64,000 nucleotides of DNA from Orientallactaga sibirica. Taxonomy: Eukaryota > Chordata > Mammalia > Rodentia > Dipodidae. Shown here in pieces: positions 9,800 to 21,204 of this stretch. The notes beneath the pieces are model-generated. The model saw only the letters and a program-made list of their open reading frames with translations, was not told the origin of the DNA and did no database searches. The DNA is taken from the NCBI GenBank assembly GCA_036365145.1, contig JAEOAD010000699.1, positions 10,451,001-10,515,000 on the forward strand, written 5' to 3'. Made by a program: the position numbers and the translations under genes. Position 1 is the first letter of the stretch. The number at the start of each line of letters is the position of its first letter.

Positions 9800-11833
9800 T
9801 AAGAGAAGCTTCTCTAACCAAAAATGAGAGTAGCATTAATATATGGGTATGAACATTAAGAGAAGTGCTTACTGGGAAGTTTTGTGAGCATGGTATATAC
9901 ATTTAGCCAGACACCAGCAGACATTACACCCCTAGGGTTTATGACTACCCCTGTTGTAGGTTTTCACTATCAGGGATGTATTCTCTCCCATGGAACAGAC
10001 CTCCAGTCCAATTAGAGAGTGGTTGGTTTCTACCATAACAGACATGCCACTATTGCACCTATTGGCTCATTTGGCCTGGCTGGCCAAATTTAAGACTTGT
10101 GGTGTCCACTGTTGAGTATCTTCACTGGTGATTTCTCTCTCTCCCATTGAACTGCATGCAGCATAGCTTTTTCCACCTGGTTCACATAGAGGAGGCTTTC
10201 AGCTCAGATCCAGCAGGATTTCTCAGTGACCTTGCAGCCCAAGTATGTGGAGTCTTCAGCAATAGGGTCTTACCATCTATTCCTGGTGGGAAACCAAGGG
10301 CCTTGGCAATGGCCTGTAATGTTTTGGGGGTATACAGGACCACCCAGGCAAACAACTCACTGGAAGGTATCCCATTCCTGGCACTGAAAATTTTCTAGTA
10401 ACAATCTATGGCTTCTGAGTGTTCCATTGTCCAGGAAAGTAGGTTTCCATATGAAATATTTATATCCTCTTAGATTTTGATTAGCCCTCCCTCCACCTTT
10501 CCTTTACTCAATCTCTTCCCCTGACCTCACGTAGGCCTTTTCACCCCCATTAATCTGTTCTTCTACTTACATACATACAATTTCATCCTCTTAAGTCCCC
10601 CCTCCCTCCCTCTCTTTCTATTCCCTTTATATCCCCTTACTGGCTTCTGCTACTAAGTTTTATTCCTACTCACATAGAAGTCCAATCATTTGTAGCTAGG
10701 ATCCACATATGAGAGAAAACATGTGATATTTGGCTTTCTGGACCTGAGTTACCTAAGTATAATCCTTTTTAGATCCATCTATTTTCCTGCAAATTTCATA
10801 ACTTCATTTTTCTTTACCACTGAGTAGAACTCCATTGTGTAAATATGCCACATCTTCATTATCCACTCATCAGTTGAGGGACATCTAGGCTGGTTCCATT
10901 TCCTAGCTATTGTGAATAGAGGGGCAATAAACATGGTTGAGCAAGTATCCCTAAGGTAGTGAGATGAGTCCTTAGGATATATGCTTAGGAATGGTATAGC
11001 TGTGGCATGTGGCAGATCTATTTTTAGCTATCTCAGGAACCTCCACCCTGATTTCCACAATGGCTAGACCAGATTGCATTTCCACCAACAGTGTAGAAGG
11101 GTTCCTTTTTTTCCACATCCTCACCAGCATATATAGTCATTCATTTTCATGATGGTAGACAGGAGTGAGATGGAATCTCAACGTAGTTTTAATCTGCATT
11201 TCCCTGATGACTAGGGATATAGAACATTTTTAAAGATATTTATATGCCATTTGCATTTCTTCTTTTGAGAACTCTCTATTTAATTCCATAGCCCATTTTT
11301 TATTGGGTTGTTTGATTTCTTAATATTTAATTTTTTGAGTTCTTTGTATAAGGAGATATTAATCCTCTGTCAGATGTATGGGTGGCAAAGATTTTCTCCC
11401 ATTCTGTAGGTTGCCTCTTTGCTCTATTCACAGTGTCCTTTTCTGTACAAAAGCTTTGCAATTTCATGAGGTCCTAGTGGTTGATCTGTGGTTTCATTTC
11501 CTGAGCGATTGGGGTTATATTCAGAAAGTCTTTGCTAAGACCAATATGTTGAAGGGTTTCCACTACTTTTTCCTCTAGCAGTTTCAGAGTTTCAGGTCTG
11601 ATATTAAGGTCTTTGATCCATTTGGACTTAATTCATGTATATGGAGAGAAATAAGGATCTATTTTCATCCTTCTACAGATACATATCCAGTTTTTCCAGC
11701 ACCATTTGCTGAAGAGGCTGTTTTTTCTTCAGTGAGTATTTTTGTTGAAGATCAAGTGGCTATAGCTACCTAGACTTACATCTGGGTCCTCTATTATGTT
11801 CCATTGGTCTACATTTCTGTTTTTGTGCCAAAA

Positions 11834-12566
11834 TCATGCTGTTTTTGTTACTGTGGTTCTGTAATGTAAGTTAAAATCAGGTATGGTGATACTACCAGCC
11901 CAATTATTGTTGCTCAAAATTGTTTTAGATATACAAGGTTTTTTGTGCTTCCAAATGAATTTTTGGATTATTTTTTCTACTTCCGTAAAGAATGCCATTG
12001 GAATTGTGATGGGGTTTGCATTAAATGTGTAGATTGCTTTTGGTAAGATTGCCATTTTCACAATATTGATTCTTCCAATCCAAGAACAAGGGGTATCTTT
12101 CCATTTCCTTATGTCTTCTGCAAATCCTTGCTTGTTTTAAGGTTTTCATTGTAGAAATCCTTCACTTCCTTGGTTAGGTTTATTCCAAGGTACTTTTTTT
12201 TTATGCAATTGTGAATGGGAGTGATTCTCTGATTTCATCCTCTGTGTGTTTATTGTTAGCATACAAGAAGGCTACTGATTTCTGTGTGTTTATTTTGTAT
12301 CCTGCTGCATGGCTGTAGGGGTTTATTAGCTATAACAGTTTCCTGGTAGAGTCTTGAGGGTCATTTATGTATAGAATAATATCATCTGCAAATAATGATA
12401 ACTTGATCTCATCATTTCCAATTTGTATCCCTTTTATGTGTGTCTCTTGCTTTATTGCTATGGCTAAGACCTCCACTACTATATTAAATAAAAGTGGGGG
12501 CAGTGGACACCCTTGTCTTGTTCCTGATTTTAGTGGAAAAGCTTTAAGTTTTTCTCCATTTAGCAT
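11834..12566 (-). pseudogene. L1 ORF2 reverse transcriptase remnant
   Basis: This part of the L1 once encoded the RT palm. The antisense reading at 12330-12566 has LNGEKL, a [14 protein letters not shown] block and the catalytic FADD motif (FADDIILY). The reading at 11834-12061 has the downstream block beginning [15 protein letters not shown]. Stops and frame changes separate the pieces, so no functional enzyme can be made. The motifs are those of non-LTR retrotransposon RTs. Confidence 0.93.
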
Positions 12567-13524
12567 TATGTTGGCTTTGGTTTGTCATAAATAGCCTTTA
12601 TTATGTTGAGATATGTTCCTTCTATTTCCAGTCTCTGTTGGACTTTTATCATGAAGCAATGTTGGATTTTGTCAAATGATTTTTCTTCATCTAATGAGAT
12701 AATCATGTGATTTTTGTCCTTCAGTCCATTGACATAATGTATTATATTTATGGATTTGCATATGTTGAACTATCCTTGCATCTCTGGGATAAAGCTGACT
12801 TGGTTGGGGTGAATGATCTTTCTGATATATTCTTGTATTCTGTTTGCCAATATTTGCTGTAAATTTTTGCATCTATGTTCATGAAGGAGATTGGTCTGTA
12901 ATTTTCCTTTTTGTTCTATCTTTGTCTGGTTTTGATATCAGGGTAATGCTGGCTTCGTAGAAGGAGTTTGGTAGGATTCCTTCCTTTTCTATTTTATGGA
13001 AAAGTTTAAGAAGCAGTGGTGTTAGTTCTTCCATGAAGGTTGGTAAAAATTCACTAGTGAATCCATCTGGGCCTGGACTCTTTTTACTTGGGAGATTTTT
13101 TAAATAACTGCTTAGATCTCCATACTTGTTATAGGTCTATTTAAATGGTTTATCTCATCCTGATTTAATTTAGGTATGTCATATAAATCATCATCATAAA
13201 TCATATAAATCATCCATTTCTTTCAGATTTTCAAACTTAGTGGAGTATGTGTTCTTACAGTATATCCCTATAATTTTTTTGTCCCTATATATTTTTTAAA
13301 TTTCTCTGGTATCTGTTGTGATGGTGCCTTTTTCATCTCTAATTTTATTAATTTGTGTCTCTTCTGTCTTTCTTTTGGTCAGATTTGCTAAGGGTTTATC
13401 AATCTTATTTATCCTTTCAAAGAACCAACTCTTTGGATTGTTTTCTTGGTTTCTATTTCATTAATTTCTGCCCTAACCTTTTTATTTCTTCCCATCTACT
13501 GACTTTTGGTTTGAACTCACCATG

Positions 13525-13878
13525 CCACTTGTAAATGTCACCACCCATTTTGAAATTTCCAGGAACTGGTAAGAAGGCAGATGTACTCAAAAGAGAGCAC
13601 CAGTTGCTTAAAGAAACCATAAAAGTTATTTATGTAACTATTAGTTCTTTAGACACATGGAACCACTGAGAAAATCTCCTCCTGCACCACTTTTGTATGA
13701 CAAGTGGTTAAAAACTTAACATGAGTGCTGTTGTCCCAGTATGTTCCTTGGAGCCCTAAGGTTCTCTGGAGATGGCTCAGTTCTTCCTAGAGATTCTAAG
13801 GGGTTTCTAGAAAGTTATCAACAGGACTCCTAAGCCTATTGCCTGGCCTTCCCTCCTAGTGTAAAAATTCTGCCCTTG
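13525..13878. other. Unique or very old repeat sequence
   Basis: No family recognised. A block near 13745-13810 ('ccttggagccctaaggttct') looks like it could be an old DNA-transposon piece, but I cannot assign it. Confidence 0.35.
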
Positions 13879-13879
13879 A

Positions 13880-14020
13880 GCCGGATATAGTAGCATATGC
13901 CTTTAATTCCAGCACTTGGGAGGTAGAGGTAAGTGGATTGTCATGAGTTCAAGGCCACCCTGAAACTACCAAGTGAATTTCAGGTCTGTCTGGGCTAGAG
14001 CAAGACATAACTTCAAAAAA
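13880..14020 (+). mobile_element. B1 SINE with TSD
   Basis: Diverged B1 from 'gccggatatagtagcatatg'. It is flanked by aaaattctgcccttga (13864-13879) and aaaattctgctcttat (about 14017-14032). Confidence 0.9.
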
Positions 14021-14253
14021 AAATTCTGCTCTTATATGTGATATAAATTGAGAATGTCAATAATAGTTAATGAGATTTCCATTGTTATAAAAAATAGAAA
14101 ATCCTGAGTAGAGGTGTACTTGAAATCAAGATCTCTATCACTACACAGCAGTTATTTATTAAATATATTTCTAAGTTCAAAACTAGGCAATACTTTAAAG
14201 ATATTTTTAGAACTATTGCTATGACTTGTGCAAGGATATAGAAATGATTTAGG

Positions 14254-14480
14254 GGGCTGAAGAGATAGATGGCTTAGCAGTTAAGGCAATTGCCTGTAAG
14301 CCTAAGGACTCAGGTTCAAATCCCCAGTATTCATGTAAAGCCAGATGCACAAATTGATGCATGTGTCTGGAGTTTGTTTGCAGTGGCTGGAGGCCCTGGC
14401 ACTCATTCTCTCTCCCTCTCTCTCCCCCCTCTCTCTCTCTCTCTCTGCAAACAAACAAACAAATGAATAAATAGAACAGA
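14254..14480 (+). mobile_element. Dip SINE with TSD
   Basis: It has the head 'gggctgaagagatagatggc' and a CT tract at 14408-14447 and ends in (AAAC)n. It is flanked by tagaaatgatttaggg and tagaaatgttttaggg. Confidence 0.93.
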
Positions 14481-14713
14481 TTTAGAAATGTTTTAGGGTT
14501 GGGAGTCAGGGAGCCTGCACTCTAGGTTCAGAACCTACACTGTCACAATGGATAGGTCACCCAACCTGCTCTTTTTTTGTTTTGTTTTTTGTTTGTGTGT
14601 GTGTATGAACAAATATTTGTTGATTATCTCATGCTTTACTCTCATATTAATAAGTAGATGTCAGGGTGAGCTACAACCCAACTTCAGTGTGTTTGAGTGT
14701 GACCTCAGTGTAT

Positions 14714-15030
14714 AAGGCTGCTATGGTTTAAATGTGGTTTGCCTCCACCAAAACTCATGCTGAAATTCCATTGCCAGTGTAACTGTAAACGGTTGTGTGG
14801 CCTTAAGGAGTTCCTGGGTCATGGATGCTCCACCCCCATGAAAGGATGAAGGTAGCCCTGTTGAGAGTGGGTTAGTTATAGCAAGAGCAGGTTGTGATAA
14901 AGCATGCTTCTCCTTGGTCCTCTCCACTTTTTCAGCTTTGTTCCATGAGGTAAAGCAGCATAAGGCCTTCATCAGAAGCCTAGCAGATTGTCTTCTAACC
15001 ATCAGCTGCAAGTGGCTTTCATTACACTGT
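14714..15030 (+). mobile_element. MaLR LTR (MST/MLT1-like)
   Basis: It starts 'gctatggtttaaatgtggtt', then has 'ctccacccccatgaaaggat' and 'gagtgggttagttatagcaa', in the order found in MaLR LTRs. Solo LTR with no internal coding region. Confidence 0.65.
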
Positions 15031-15112
15031 AATAGGCAAATCTATTGACTATGTAACAAATACCACAGTTTTCAAAGAGTATCTTTAAAATAAAATTATT
15101 TAAAATATTCTT

Positions 15113-15300
15113 CTGGTTATGGTAGAGTGCTTGCCTTGCATGCACAAAGCCTGGGAGCTCATCCCAAGTACTGCATGAATGTGTGGTGCACACCCATACT
15201 CTCAGCTCTCTGGTGGGGAGGCAGGAGGGTTATAAGTTCAACATCAGCTTTGGTGACCTAGCAAGCTGAAGAACAGCTTGGGAAAAAGTAAAAATTAAAA
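15113..15300 (+). mobile_element. ID-headed B1 composite SINE
   Basis: A tRNA/ID-like half ('ggtagagtgcttgccttgca') precedes a B1-like half ('gtgtggtgcacacccatact ... ggcaggagggttataagttc') and an A-rich tail. Old. Confidence 0.65.
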
Positions 15301-15614
15301 AACAAGACCATTTTCCAAACATATAACAGTTGACAAGACTAATAGGAAAGAAAGGATAAAAACTAAAGTTGAAATAGTATAAATAAATTGAAATTAGTTC
15401 TTGCCTAAAGGAATATTTTTGAACACTCAGTTTGCTTGGGATATTTATGAATTAACTAATGTTTTAAAATAATGTCTAACTGGCTTTGCAATTTTTCTCA
15501 TGGAAGAGCTAAAAATAACTTTATGTTTTATTTTGATTATATTTATTTATTTATTTTAGAAGAATGATGTATTTGGTTAAATGTGACAGAATGATGTGAT
15601 ATAAAAATATAAAT
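15301..15614. other. AT-rich unique sequence with (TTTA)n
   Basis: A short (TTTA)n lies at about 15538-15557. Nothing else recognised. Confidence 0.4.
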
Positions 15615-15616
15615 AA

Positions 15617-15760
15617 GCCAGGCATGGTGGCACATGCCTTTAATCCCAGCACATGGGAAGCAGAGATAGGAGGATTGCAATGAGTTCGAGGCCACCCTGA
15701 GATTACATAGTGAATTCCAGGTCAGCCTGAGCTAGAGTGACACCCTACCAAAAAAATTAC
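15617..15760 (+). mobile_element. B1 SINE
   Basis: Near-complete B1 from 'gccaggcatggtggcacatg' to 'cctaccaaaaaaa'. Confidence 0.93.
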
Positions 15761-15764
15761 AGTG

Positions 15765-16260
15765 TGGCACTGAGAAACCAACATGACTTTCTTTATGCTC
15801 TCTGATTGTAACTACATTGCTGCTGCATACCTTTTTGAGTAAAATGTTTATTTCTCTTGTTACCTGCATGCATATATTGTAACAAGAATGCCAAAGACAT
15901 CTTCAGATCAGCATGTTTAGTCCCTGTGCACTTATTCTCTTTTATTTCCATTTTCTTGTTGGGAGTGCTTTGTTTGTGTCAAAAGCCATACAAAGATATG
16001 GTAATACAATGAAACTTATTGCATGGAAGTTAGGAAATTAGAATTGTTCTCCCAGAAGTTAGCATTTGGTACGCTGAACATTATATATTAGAAAACTTGC
16101 ATCCAGTCTGGATGCAGAGCAACACATGTGAATGCTCTACTCACTTTATCCTCACACAAATTTTGCTAGGACACCAAAGTACCTCTTGACCCTGCTGCCT
16201 CACTTAATGAACAGTGGACAGGGCTGACCTGACCACAAGGACAGAGAACACTCACCTACT
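15765..16260. other. Unique sequence, nothing recognised
   Basis: About 500 bp without a recognised repeat or ORF of note. Confidence 0.4.
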
Positions 16261-16264
16261 CTAG

Positions 16265-16595
16265 CTCTCCCCATCTCCGTAAAGGACAGCCCATCCTTCC
16301 TGTCTATGGATTCCACATATAGAATTCAGCAACTACAAACTGAAAATCCTTGAAAAAGCCTGATACTATACTGGGCATGAATAGACTTATTCCTAAGCAA
16401 TATAGTAAGCATCTTTACAAAGCACTGATAAAGTATTGAGTATCATAGGTAATCTAGAGGGGGCTTAAAGTGTGTGGGAGGATATGTGTACATCCTATAC
16501 TATTCTATACAAGAGGTTTAACTATCCATGGATTTTGGTATCTTGGGATGGAGGAACCAGTCTCTGGTAGACATCAAGGATGACTGTAAACTGAC
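16265..16595. mobile_element. MER2/Tigger-like DNA transposon remnant
   Basis: 'ctatccatggattttggtat' then 'ggaggaaccagtctct' and 'catcaaggatgactgta' match, in order, the terminal part of MER2/Tigger elements. The AT-rich interior ('caactacaaactgaaaatcc') fits as well. No transposase coding. Confidence 0.65.
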
Positions 16596-16644
16596 AGGCC
16601 ACTGGTGCTGATGTGGCAGAGGCAGTCAGCCGCAGAACATGGCA

Positions 16645-17025
16645 GCTGTCCCCATTTATTGCGTGCTTCCCATGGGTTCAGCACCATACTTTGAACTTCA
16701 CTAGCATTGTTTCATTTAATCCTCACATGTGATGTAATGAACACATCTGCCATCCCTAATTAATGGAGGATAAACTTAGAGAAATATTATCATTAGAAAA
16801 TTATAAATCCTCCAGGAGTGGTGGTGCACGCCTTTAATCCCAGCACTTGGGAGGCAGAGATAGGAGGATTGCTGTGAATTCAGGGCCACCCTGAGACTAC
16901 ATAGTGAATTCCAGGTCAGCCTGGGCTAGAGTGACACCCTAACTCAAAAATTCAAAAGTAAGTAAATAAATGATAAATCCAGGACTGAAGACCAGATCTT
17001 GAAACCCCATGCCCTTGACAATAAA
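16645..17025 (-). mobile_element. MIR SINE, reversed, split by a B1
   Basis: 'gtgcttcccatgggttcagc', 'ttcatttaatcctcacatgt' and 'gaggataaacttagagaaat' follow the reverse-complement MIR order. The rest ('caggactgaagaccagatct ... ccatgcccttgac') resumes after a B1 at 16811-16968. Confidence 0.75.
16811..16968 (+). mobile_element. B1 SINE inside MIR, with TSD
   Basis: B1 from 'ccaggagtggtggtgcacgc' to 'cctaactcaaaa'. The target ataaatcc is repeated on both sides (16803-16810 and about 16973-16980). Confidence 0.9.
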
Positions 17026-17277
17026 ATTTTAGCTAACTTGTGCATTTTATCCAAACCCTGGTTGAAAGATATAATTCCTTAACATGAAGAAAGAACTTCA
17101 GAAATTATTCTGATTACTAAAGTAACATGTTTATTAAATAATCTATAGAAAAGTATAAATTAAAAGTCCTCTATAATGCTGACCACAATCACTAACATTT
17201 AATATATTTCCACTTTCCACCTAAGCATGCTTATTTATTTGTTTATTTACAAATGCAATCAAAATTGTACTGTTTAA

Positions 17278-17428
17278 GCCAGGTGTGGTGGCACACACCT
17301 TTAATCCCAGCACTCATGAAACAGAGGTAGGAGGATCACTGTTAGTTCAAGACCAGCCTGAGACTACATAGTGAATTCCAGGTCAGCCTGGACTCTAGAG
17401 TAAGACCCTACCTCAAAAAGAAAAAAAA
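17278..17428 (+). mobile_element. B1 SINE with TSD
   Basis: B1 in the old LINE, flanked by aaattgtactgttt and aaattgtactattt. Confidence 0.93.
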
Positions 17429-17514
17429 ATTGTACTATTTGATGACCTACTTTTCACTATATTTATTGTTAATATTCTCATATTATTAAATACCTTTCTA
17501 TAAGCTAACTTTTT

Positions 17515-17881
17515 TGCATTTATGTGTATGTGTGTGTGGTGTGCATGCATGTGTATATACATGTTCCCATGTGCGTGGGTGCACATGCACAATTTTGCAT
17601 GTGAAGGACAGGGAATTGATATGAGATATCTTCTCAGTTGCTTTCCACCTTATTTATTGAGACAGAGTCTCTCACTGAACTCAGAATTTGCAGATTCAGC
17701 TATTCTATGTAGCCAACAAGTCCCAGGAATGCCCTGGTTCCACTTTCCAAGTGCTGGTACTACGGGCAGATCTACCACGCCTGCCCAGCATTAACATAGG
17801 TGCTGGGGATTCAAACTCAGTTCCTTATATTTGCACAGCAAGCAAGCCCTTTACTAACCCAGCACCTCCTCAGTCCCACTT
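17515..17881 (-). mobile_element. B4-like composite SINE with TSD
   Basis: Reversed element: a GT-rich end (17522-17560), B1-like middle ('tttccaagtgctggtactac') and tRNA-like head ('ttcaaactcagttccttata'). It is flanked by gctaactttt at about 17505-17514 and 17882-17891, which also restores the old LINE across it. Confidence 0.75.
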
Positions 17882-18005
17882 GCTAACTTTTAATGGCTTG
17901 GTTAACTATAATGTAATTTATTTACCAATCTTTTGGTAGTGGCTAATTAGATTGTTTCTAATTGCTGTACTGTTCTGGATACCATGCACACTAACATGAT
18001 ATTTC

Positions 18006-18325
18006 CCACACACACCCCCCCATCCACTGTTTCCCTTCTTGTAGTTACAGTTACTCAAGAGTCTACTATTGTTCAAATATATTCAATGGAAATTTCCAGA
18101 AATGAGCAACTTGCAAACTTTAAATAGTGTGCCATTCTGTCTCACTCCATTCCACTGGGGCATGAATCATCCCTGTGCCCATGACTCTTGCACTCTCTGT
18201 GCTACCTACCCCCATTACTCATCTGGCACAGTTTTTGTAAGGTTCAGTACTATAAGCCATTTGAGGTATCCACCATGGGTCTCAGAATGTATTCACAACA
18301 TATAAGGAGAGGTGTACTATAGTTT
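18006..18325. mobile_element. Tigger-like DNA transposon remnant
   Basis: 'ccattctgtctcactccatt', 'catgaatcatccctgtgccc' and the end 'ggtatccaccatgggtctca' resemble non-autonomous Tigger elements. A C-rich microsatellite (cacacacaccccccc) sits at its left edge. Confidence 0.6.
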
Positions 18326-18424
18326 CCTAAGAAAAATTCCTGAAGTAGACCTGCAATTCAAAGACTCTGAATATATAGTATATTTTGTCACACTCTCTCC
18401 AAAAATATTCTGCCAAATTCTAAG

Positions 18425-18800
18425 GGAAGAAAGTTGAAGGGTGGGGACTTCTCATTCTAGGGCAGGTTTTCAAGAAAGGTGCTGTGGGTGTAGGACACCA
18501 TCACTTTTTGAGATATACCTGAGAGGCAGCCACCTGACATTGGCCAGCAGGACCCTTATTTGGCAAGGAAGGCCAGGAACAGAGAGGATGGATGGTCAAA
18601 ATCAGATTCTGCATGACCCAGACCACAGGTAGGCTCAGCAGTCTCTAGAAACACGGGGAGCCAAAGCAGCAGAAGGCAGATGGTTCCTAGTTTGCAAAGA
18701 GGTTTCCTACCCACTGTTTCCTCTGTTCCTTGTCACAGCCCTGGAAAAATGCAGCTTTGTTACCACCAGTGATTTGCAGAGAGCGCTCAGATTTAAGTGA
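18425..18800. other. Unique sequence, nothing recognised
   Basis: Slightly GC-richer than its surroundings. A 63-codon ORF at 18441-18632 has no recognisable domain. Confidence 0.4.
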
Positions 18801-18863
18801 TGTGGATGACTTTCTTCCTTCCTTCATTTCTTTCTTTTTTGCTTGTTTGTTTTTTGTTTTTTT

Positions 18864-19002
18864 GTTTTTTGAGGTAAGGTCTCGCTGTAGCACAGGCTGA
18901 CCTGGAATTCACTATGTAGTCTCAGGGTGGCCTCAGATTTAAGACAATCCTCCTATTTCTGCCTCCCAAGTGCTGGGATTAAAGGCGTGTGCCACTATGC
19001 CT
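18864..19002 (-). mobile_element. B1 SINE with TSD
   Basis: Reverse B1 with a TG-rich tail on the left. It is flanked by gatgactttct (about 18803) and gaatgactttct (about 19006). Confidence 0.92.
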
Positions 19003-19061
19003 GGTGTGAATGACTTTCTCAACACTACATGCCCCTCTGCACAATACTAGGACACTGTTCA

Positions 19062-19203
19062 CATTGTTTTTGAGTGTCTCACCATGTAGCCCTGGCTAGC
19101 CTGGAACTCATTAGATAGACCACATTGGCCTTAAATTTACTGTGATCCCTTTGCCTGTGTCTCTAGAGTGCTGGGATTACAGGCAAGCAGCACCACACCT
19201 GGC
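19062..19203 (-). mobile_element. Old B1 SINE
   Basis: Its middle reads 'atgtagccctggctagcctg', closer to the generic rodent B1 than the 'gtagtctcagggtggcct' form of the other copies. That points to an older B1 layer. Confidence 0.8.
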
Positions 19204-19214
19204 TATCTGCTTTT

Positions 19215-19362
19215 TTTGTTGTTGTTTTGGCTTTTCAAGGTAGGGTCTCATTCTTGCCCAGGCTGACATGGAATTCACTATATAGTCTCAGGGTGGCCTT
19301 GAACTCACAGAAATCCTCCTACCTCTGCCTCTCGAGTGCTGGGATTAAAGGCACCCCCACCC
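19215..19362 (-). mobile_element. B1 SINE with TSD
   Basis: It inserted next to the older B1. The flanks ctggctatctgct (left) and ctggctattgctt (right) form the TSD. Confidence 0.92.
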
Positions 19363-19369
19363 CCAGCTC

Positions 19370-20430
19370 TGGCTATTGCTTGATGGGAGAAACTCTCCAG
19401 CAAAGATCCTTCCAATTGACAGGTGGAATGACCCAGAATCATATTAAGGAGACTCTGAACTTGCAGAACAAGTCATTATCATTATTTTTTAGCATTAGGT
19501 GAATTGTAGCCACATAATAATAGATGCTATCCTAGACACAGATGGGCCCAAGCCTTTGGGCTCAACACTCTTGAGAAACCGACAGGCCTGGCAAATGTGA
19601 GAAATGAGGAGAATGCACTTAGTTGAAATGGGGTCTGGAAAAGGGCACTTGTGGTAATTACATGTCTGGTTACACATTCTTGACAGCTATTTAGGCCTCC
19701 AGCTGACGGTGCAGAGACAATGCCCAGTTTGTTGGCCTGAACAAAGCCAAACAAAGCCCAACCCCAGGCATAATTCTGTGCGCCATTTTGTGGTGCTGAA
19801 ACAAGAAAGGAAGGGAACACACTGTGTGATGTGCTCTAATTTCACTAAAAATGGAGGAAAACACAAACAAGAGTATTTCCAGATTTATCTATCCATTTCA
19901 GATGGGTTTAATATGTTACACGTATATTCATATGACTTACACTTACCAAATACCTACTTTTCTCACACAATATTAAAGCAAGCCAGAAATAAGAAGCATG
20001 AAACAATTTGTAAAAGAAGTGTTTTATAGCCGTAACCTATGGGAGCTGGCTGATTTGGGCTGTAGTGCTTTCTGTATCTGAAGTGACCACGGTCAACGCC
20101 TGGGAGAGGACAGCATGCCAAATCATCAAATTGACTGTGACTGGGGGTGACTGATAAAAGGTGGCAAACACAGGCACTTTGTATTTTGGTTTTTAGTTTC
20201 CATGTAATAAAACGTTTAACATTGTTAAAATATATTTTATCATGGCACCACTGCATAGATAGTTTCCAGAGAGAGCATGCCAAGATAGTAATTAAGTATA
20301 GCGAATCTGTTATCCTGGCTTTTCTTGAGAACTTTAATATATGAACGTGCTGTAATTTGATTATATTCCAGTTCTGTTATTCTCTTTGCATCCTGACTTT
20401 TCTAACTGTTGTGGAACTCTGCAACTTTTT
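19370..20430. other. Repeat-poor unique stretch
   Basis: About 1 kb without a repeat I recognise, unusual for this window. Three overlapping ORFs near 100 codons (19527-19820 reverse, 19709-20029 forward, 19963-20283 reverse) have no recognisable domains. It could be plain unique DNA or conserved non-coding sequence; nothing here decides. Confidence 0.4.
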
Positions 20431-20434
20431 TTCA

Positions 20435-20820
20435 TTAAAAAAAAAAATTTATTTATTAGCCGGGCATGGTGGTGCATGCCTTTAATCCCAGCACTCTGGA
20501 GGCAGAGGTAGGAGGATTGCTGTGAGTTCCAGGCCACCCAGAGACCACATAGTGATTCCAGGTTAGCCTGGGCGAGAGCGAGACCTTACCTCAAAAAATA
20601 AAACAAACAAACCAAAAAATTATTTATGAGAGAAAGAGGCAGAGAGTGAGAGAGAGAGAGAGAATGAAAATAAATGGGTGAGCCGGGGCCTCTAGCCACT
20701 GCAAACAAATTCCAGATACGTGCCACCATTTGCATCTGGCTTATGTGGGTAATGGAGAATTGAATCTGGGTCCTTAGGTTTCACAGGCAAGCACTTAACC
20801 ACTAAGCCATCTCTCCAGCC
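20435..20820 (-). mobile_element. Dip SINE split by a B1 in its tail
   Basis: The Dip body at 20616-20820 ends 'ctaagccatctctccagcc'. Its T-rich tail side (20435-20458) is separated from the body by a forward B1. Confidence 0.92.
20459..20615 (+). mobile_element. B1 SINE in Dip tail, with TSD
   Basis: Starts gccgggcatggtggtgcatg. The target aaaaatttatttatta is repeated as aaaaaattatttatga. It is opposite in orientation to the host Dip. Confidence 0.92.
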
Positions 20821-21035
20821 TTCCTTTTTTAAATTTTATACACTAGTTAACAGTATAGTAATAAGCTTCCTCATTCCAAACTCAACAATAGTAAAACCAT
20901 TATCTTAGCTCACCCCTACTAACACACAGCTCAGTCTGTACAGTGGAACACAAATACAAAAATTCATTTATGGTGTATGCTTACAGGTAGTGCATGTGAT
21001 TATGTGATACATCAATTAAAACAAAGTGAGGAATA

Positions 21036-21200
21036 GCTCTGAGGTAGGGAGCTTGCATACATATGCCATGCCCTAGGTTCAATCATTCACACTGAAAAAA
21101 AAAAAAAAAAAAAGAATCTACATGGTAAAATCAAAGGACTCTTAAGCTCAATGATGGTCTTTAACATGCACAGCAGCCTGGTTTTGATCTCCAGTACTTT
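21036..21200 (+). mobile_element. Two ID-type SINE copies
   Basis: 21036-21113 has 'aatagctctgaggtagggag ... ccctaggttcaatcattc' and an A19 tail. 21135-21200 has a more decayed 'gctcaatgatggtctttaac ... ggttttgatctccagtac'. Both look like ID tRNA-Ala-derived heads. Confidence 0.55.
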
Positions 21201-21204
21201 TTTT

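Larger units (their letters stand above)
9195..13520 (-). mobile_element. L1 retrotransposon, 5' truncated, type A 3' UTR
   Basis: The 3' UTR occupies 9195 to about 10690 and the 3' two thirds of ORF2 occupies about 10690-13520. It ends near the endonuclease/RT linker ('gaaccaactctttggattg' region), so ORF1, most of the endonuclease and the 5' UTR are missing. Many stops and frameshifts make it dead. A B1 sits in the 3' UTR. Confidence 0.95.
17085..18420 (-). mobile_element. Old LINE 3' end, split by three insertions
   Basis: Pieces at 17085-17277, 17429-17514, 17882-18005 and 18326-18420 follow one another like the antisense 3' end of an old mammalian LINE: 'gaaaagtataaattaaaagt', 'ttaaatacctttctataagc', 'gattgtttctaattgctgta', then 'aaaattcctgaagtagacct'. 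A B1, a B4-like SINE and a Tigger-like element lie between them. The subfamily is not assigned. Confidence 0.6.
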
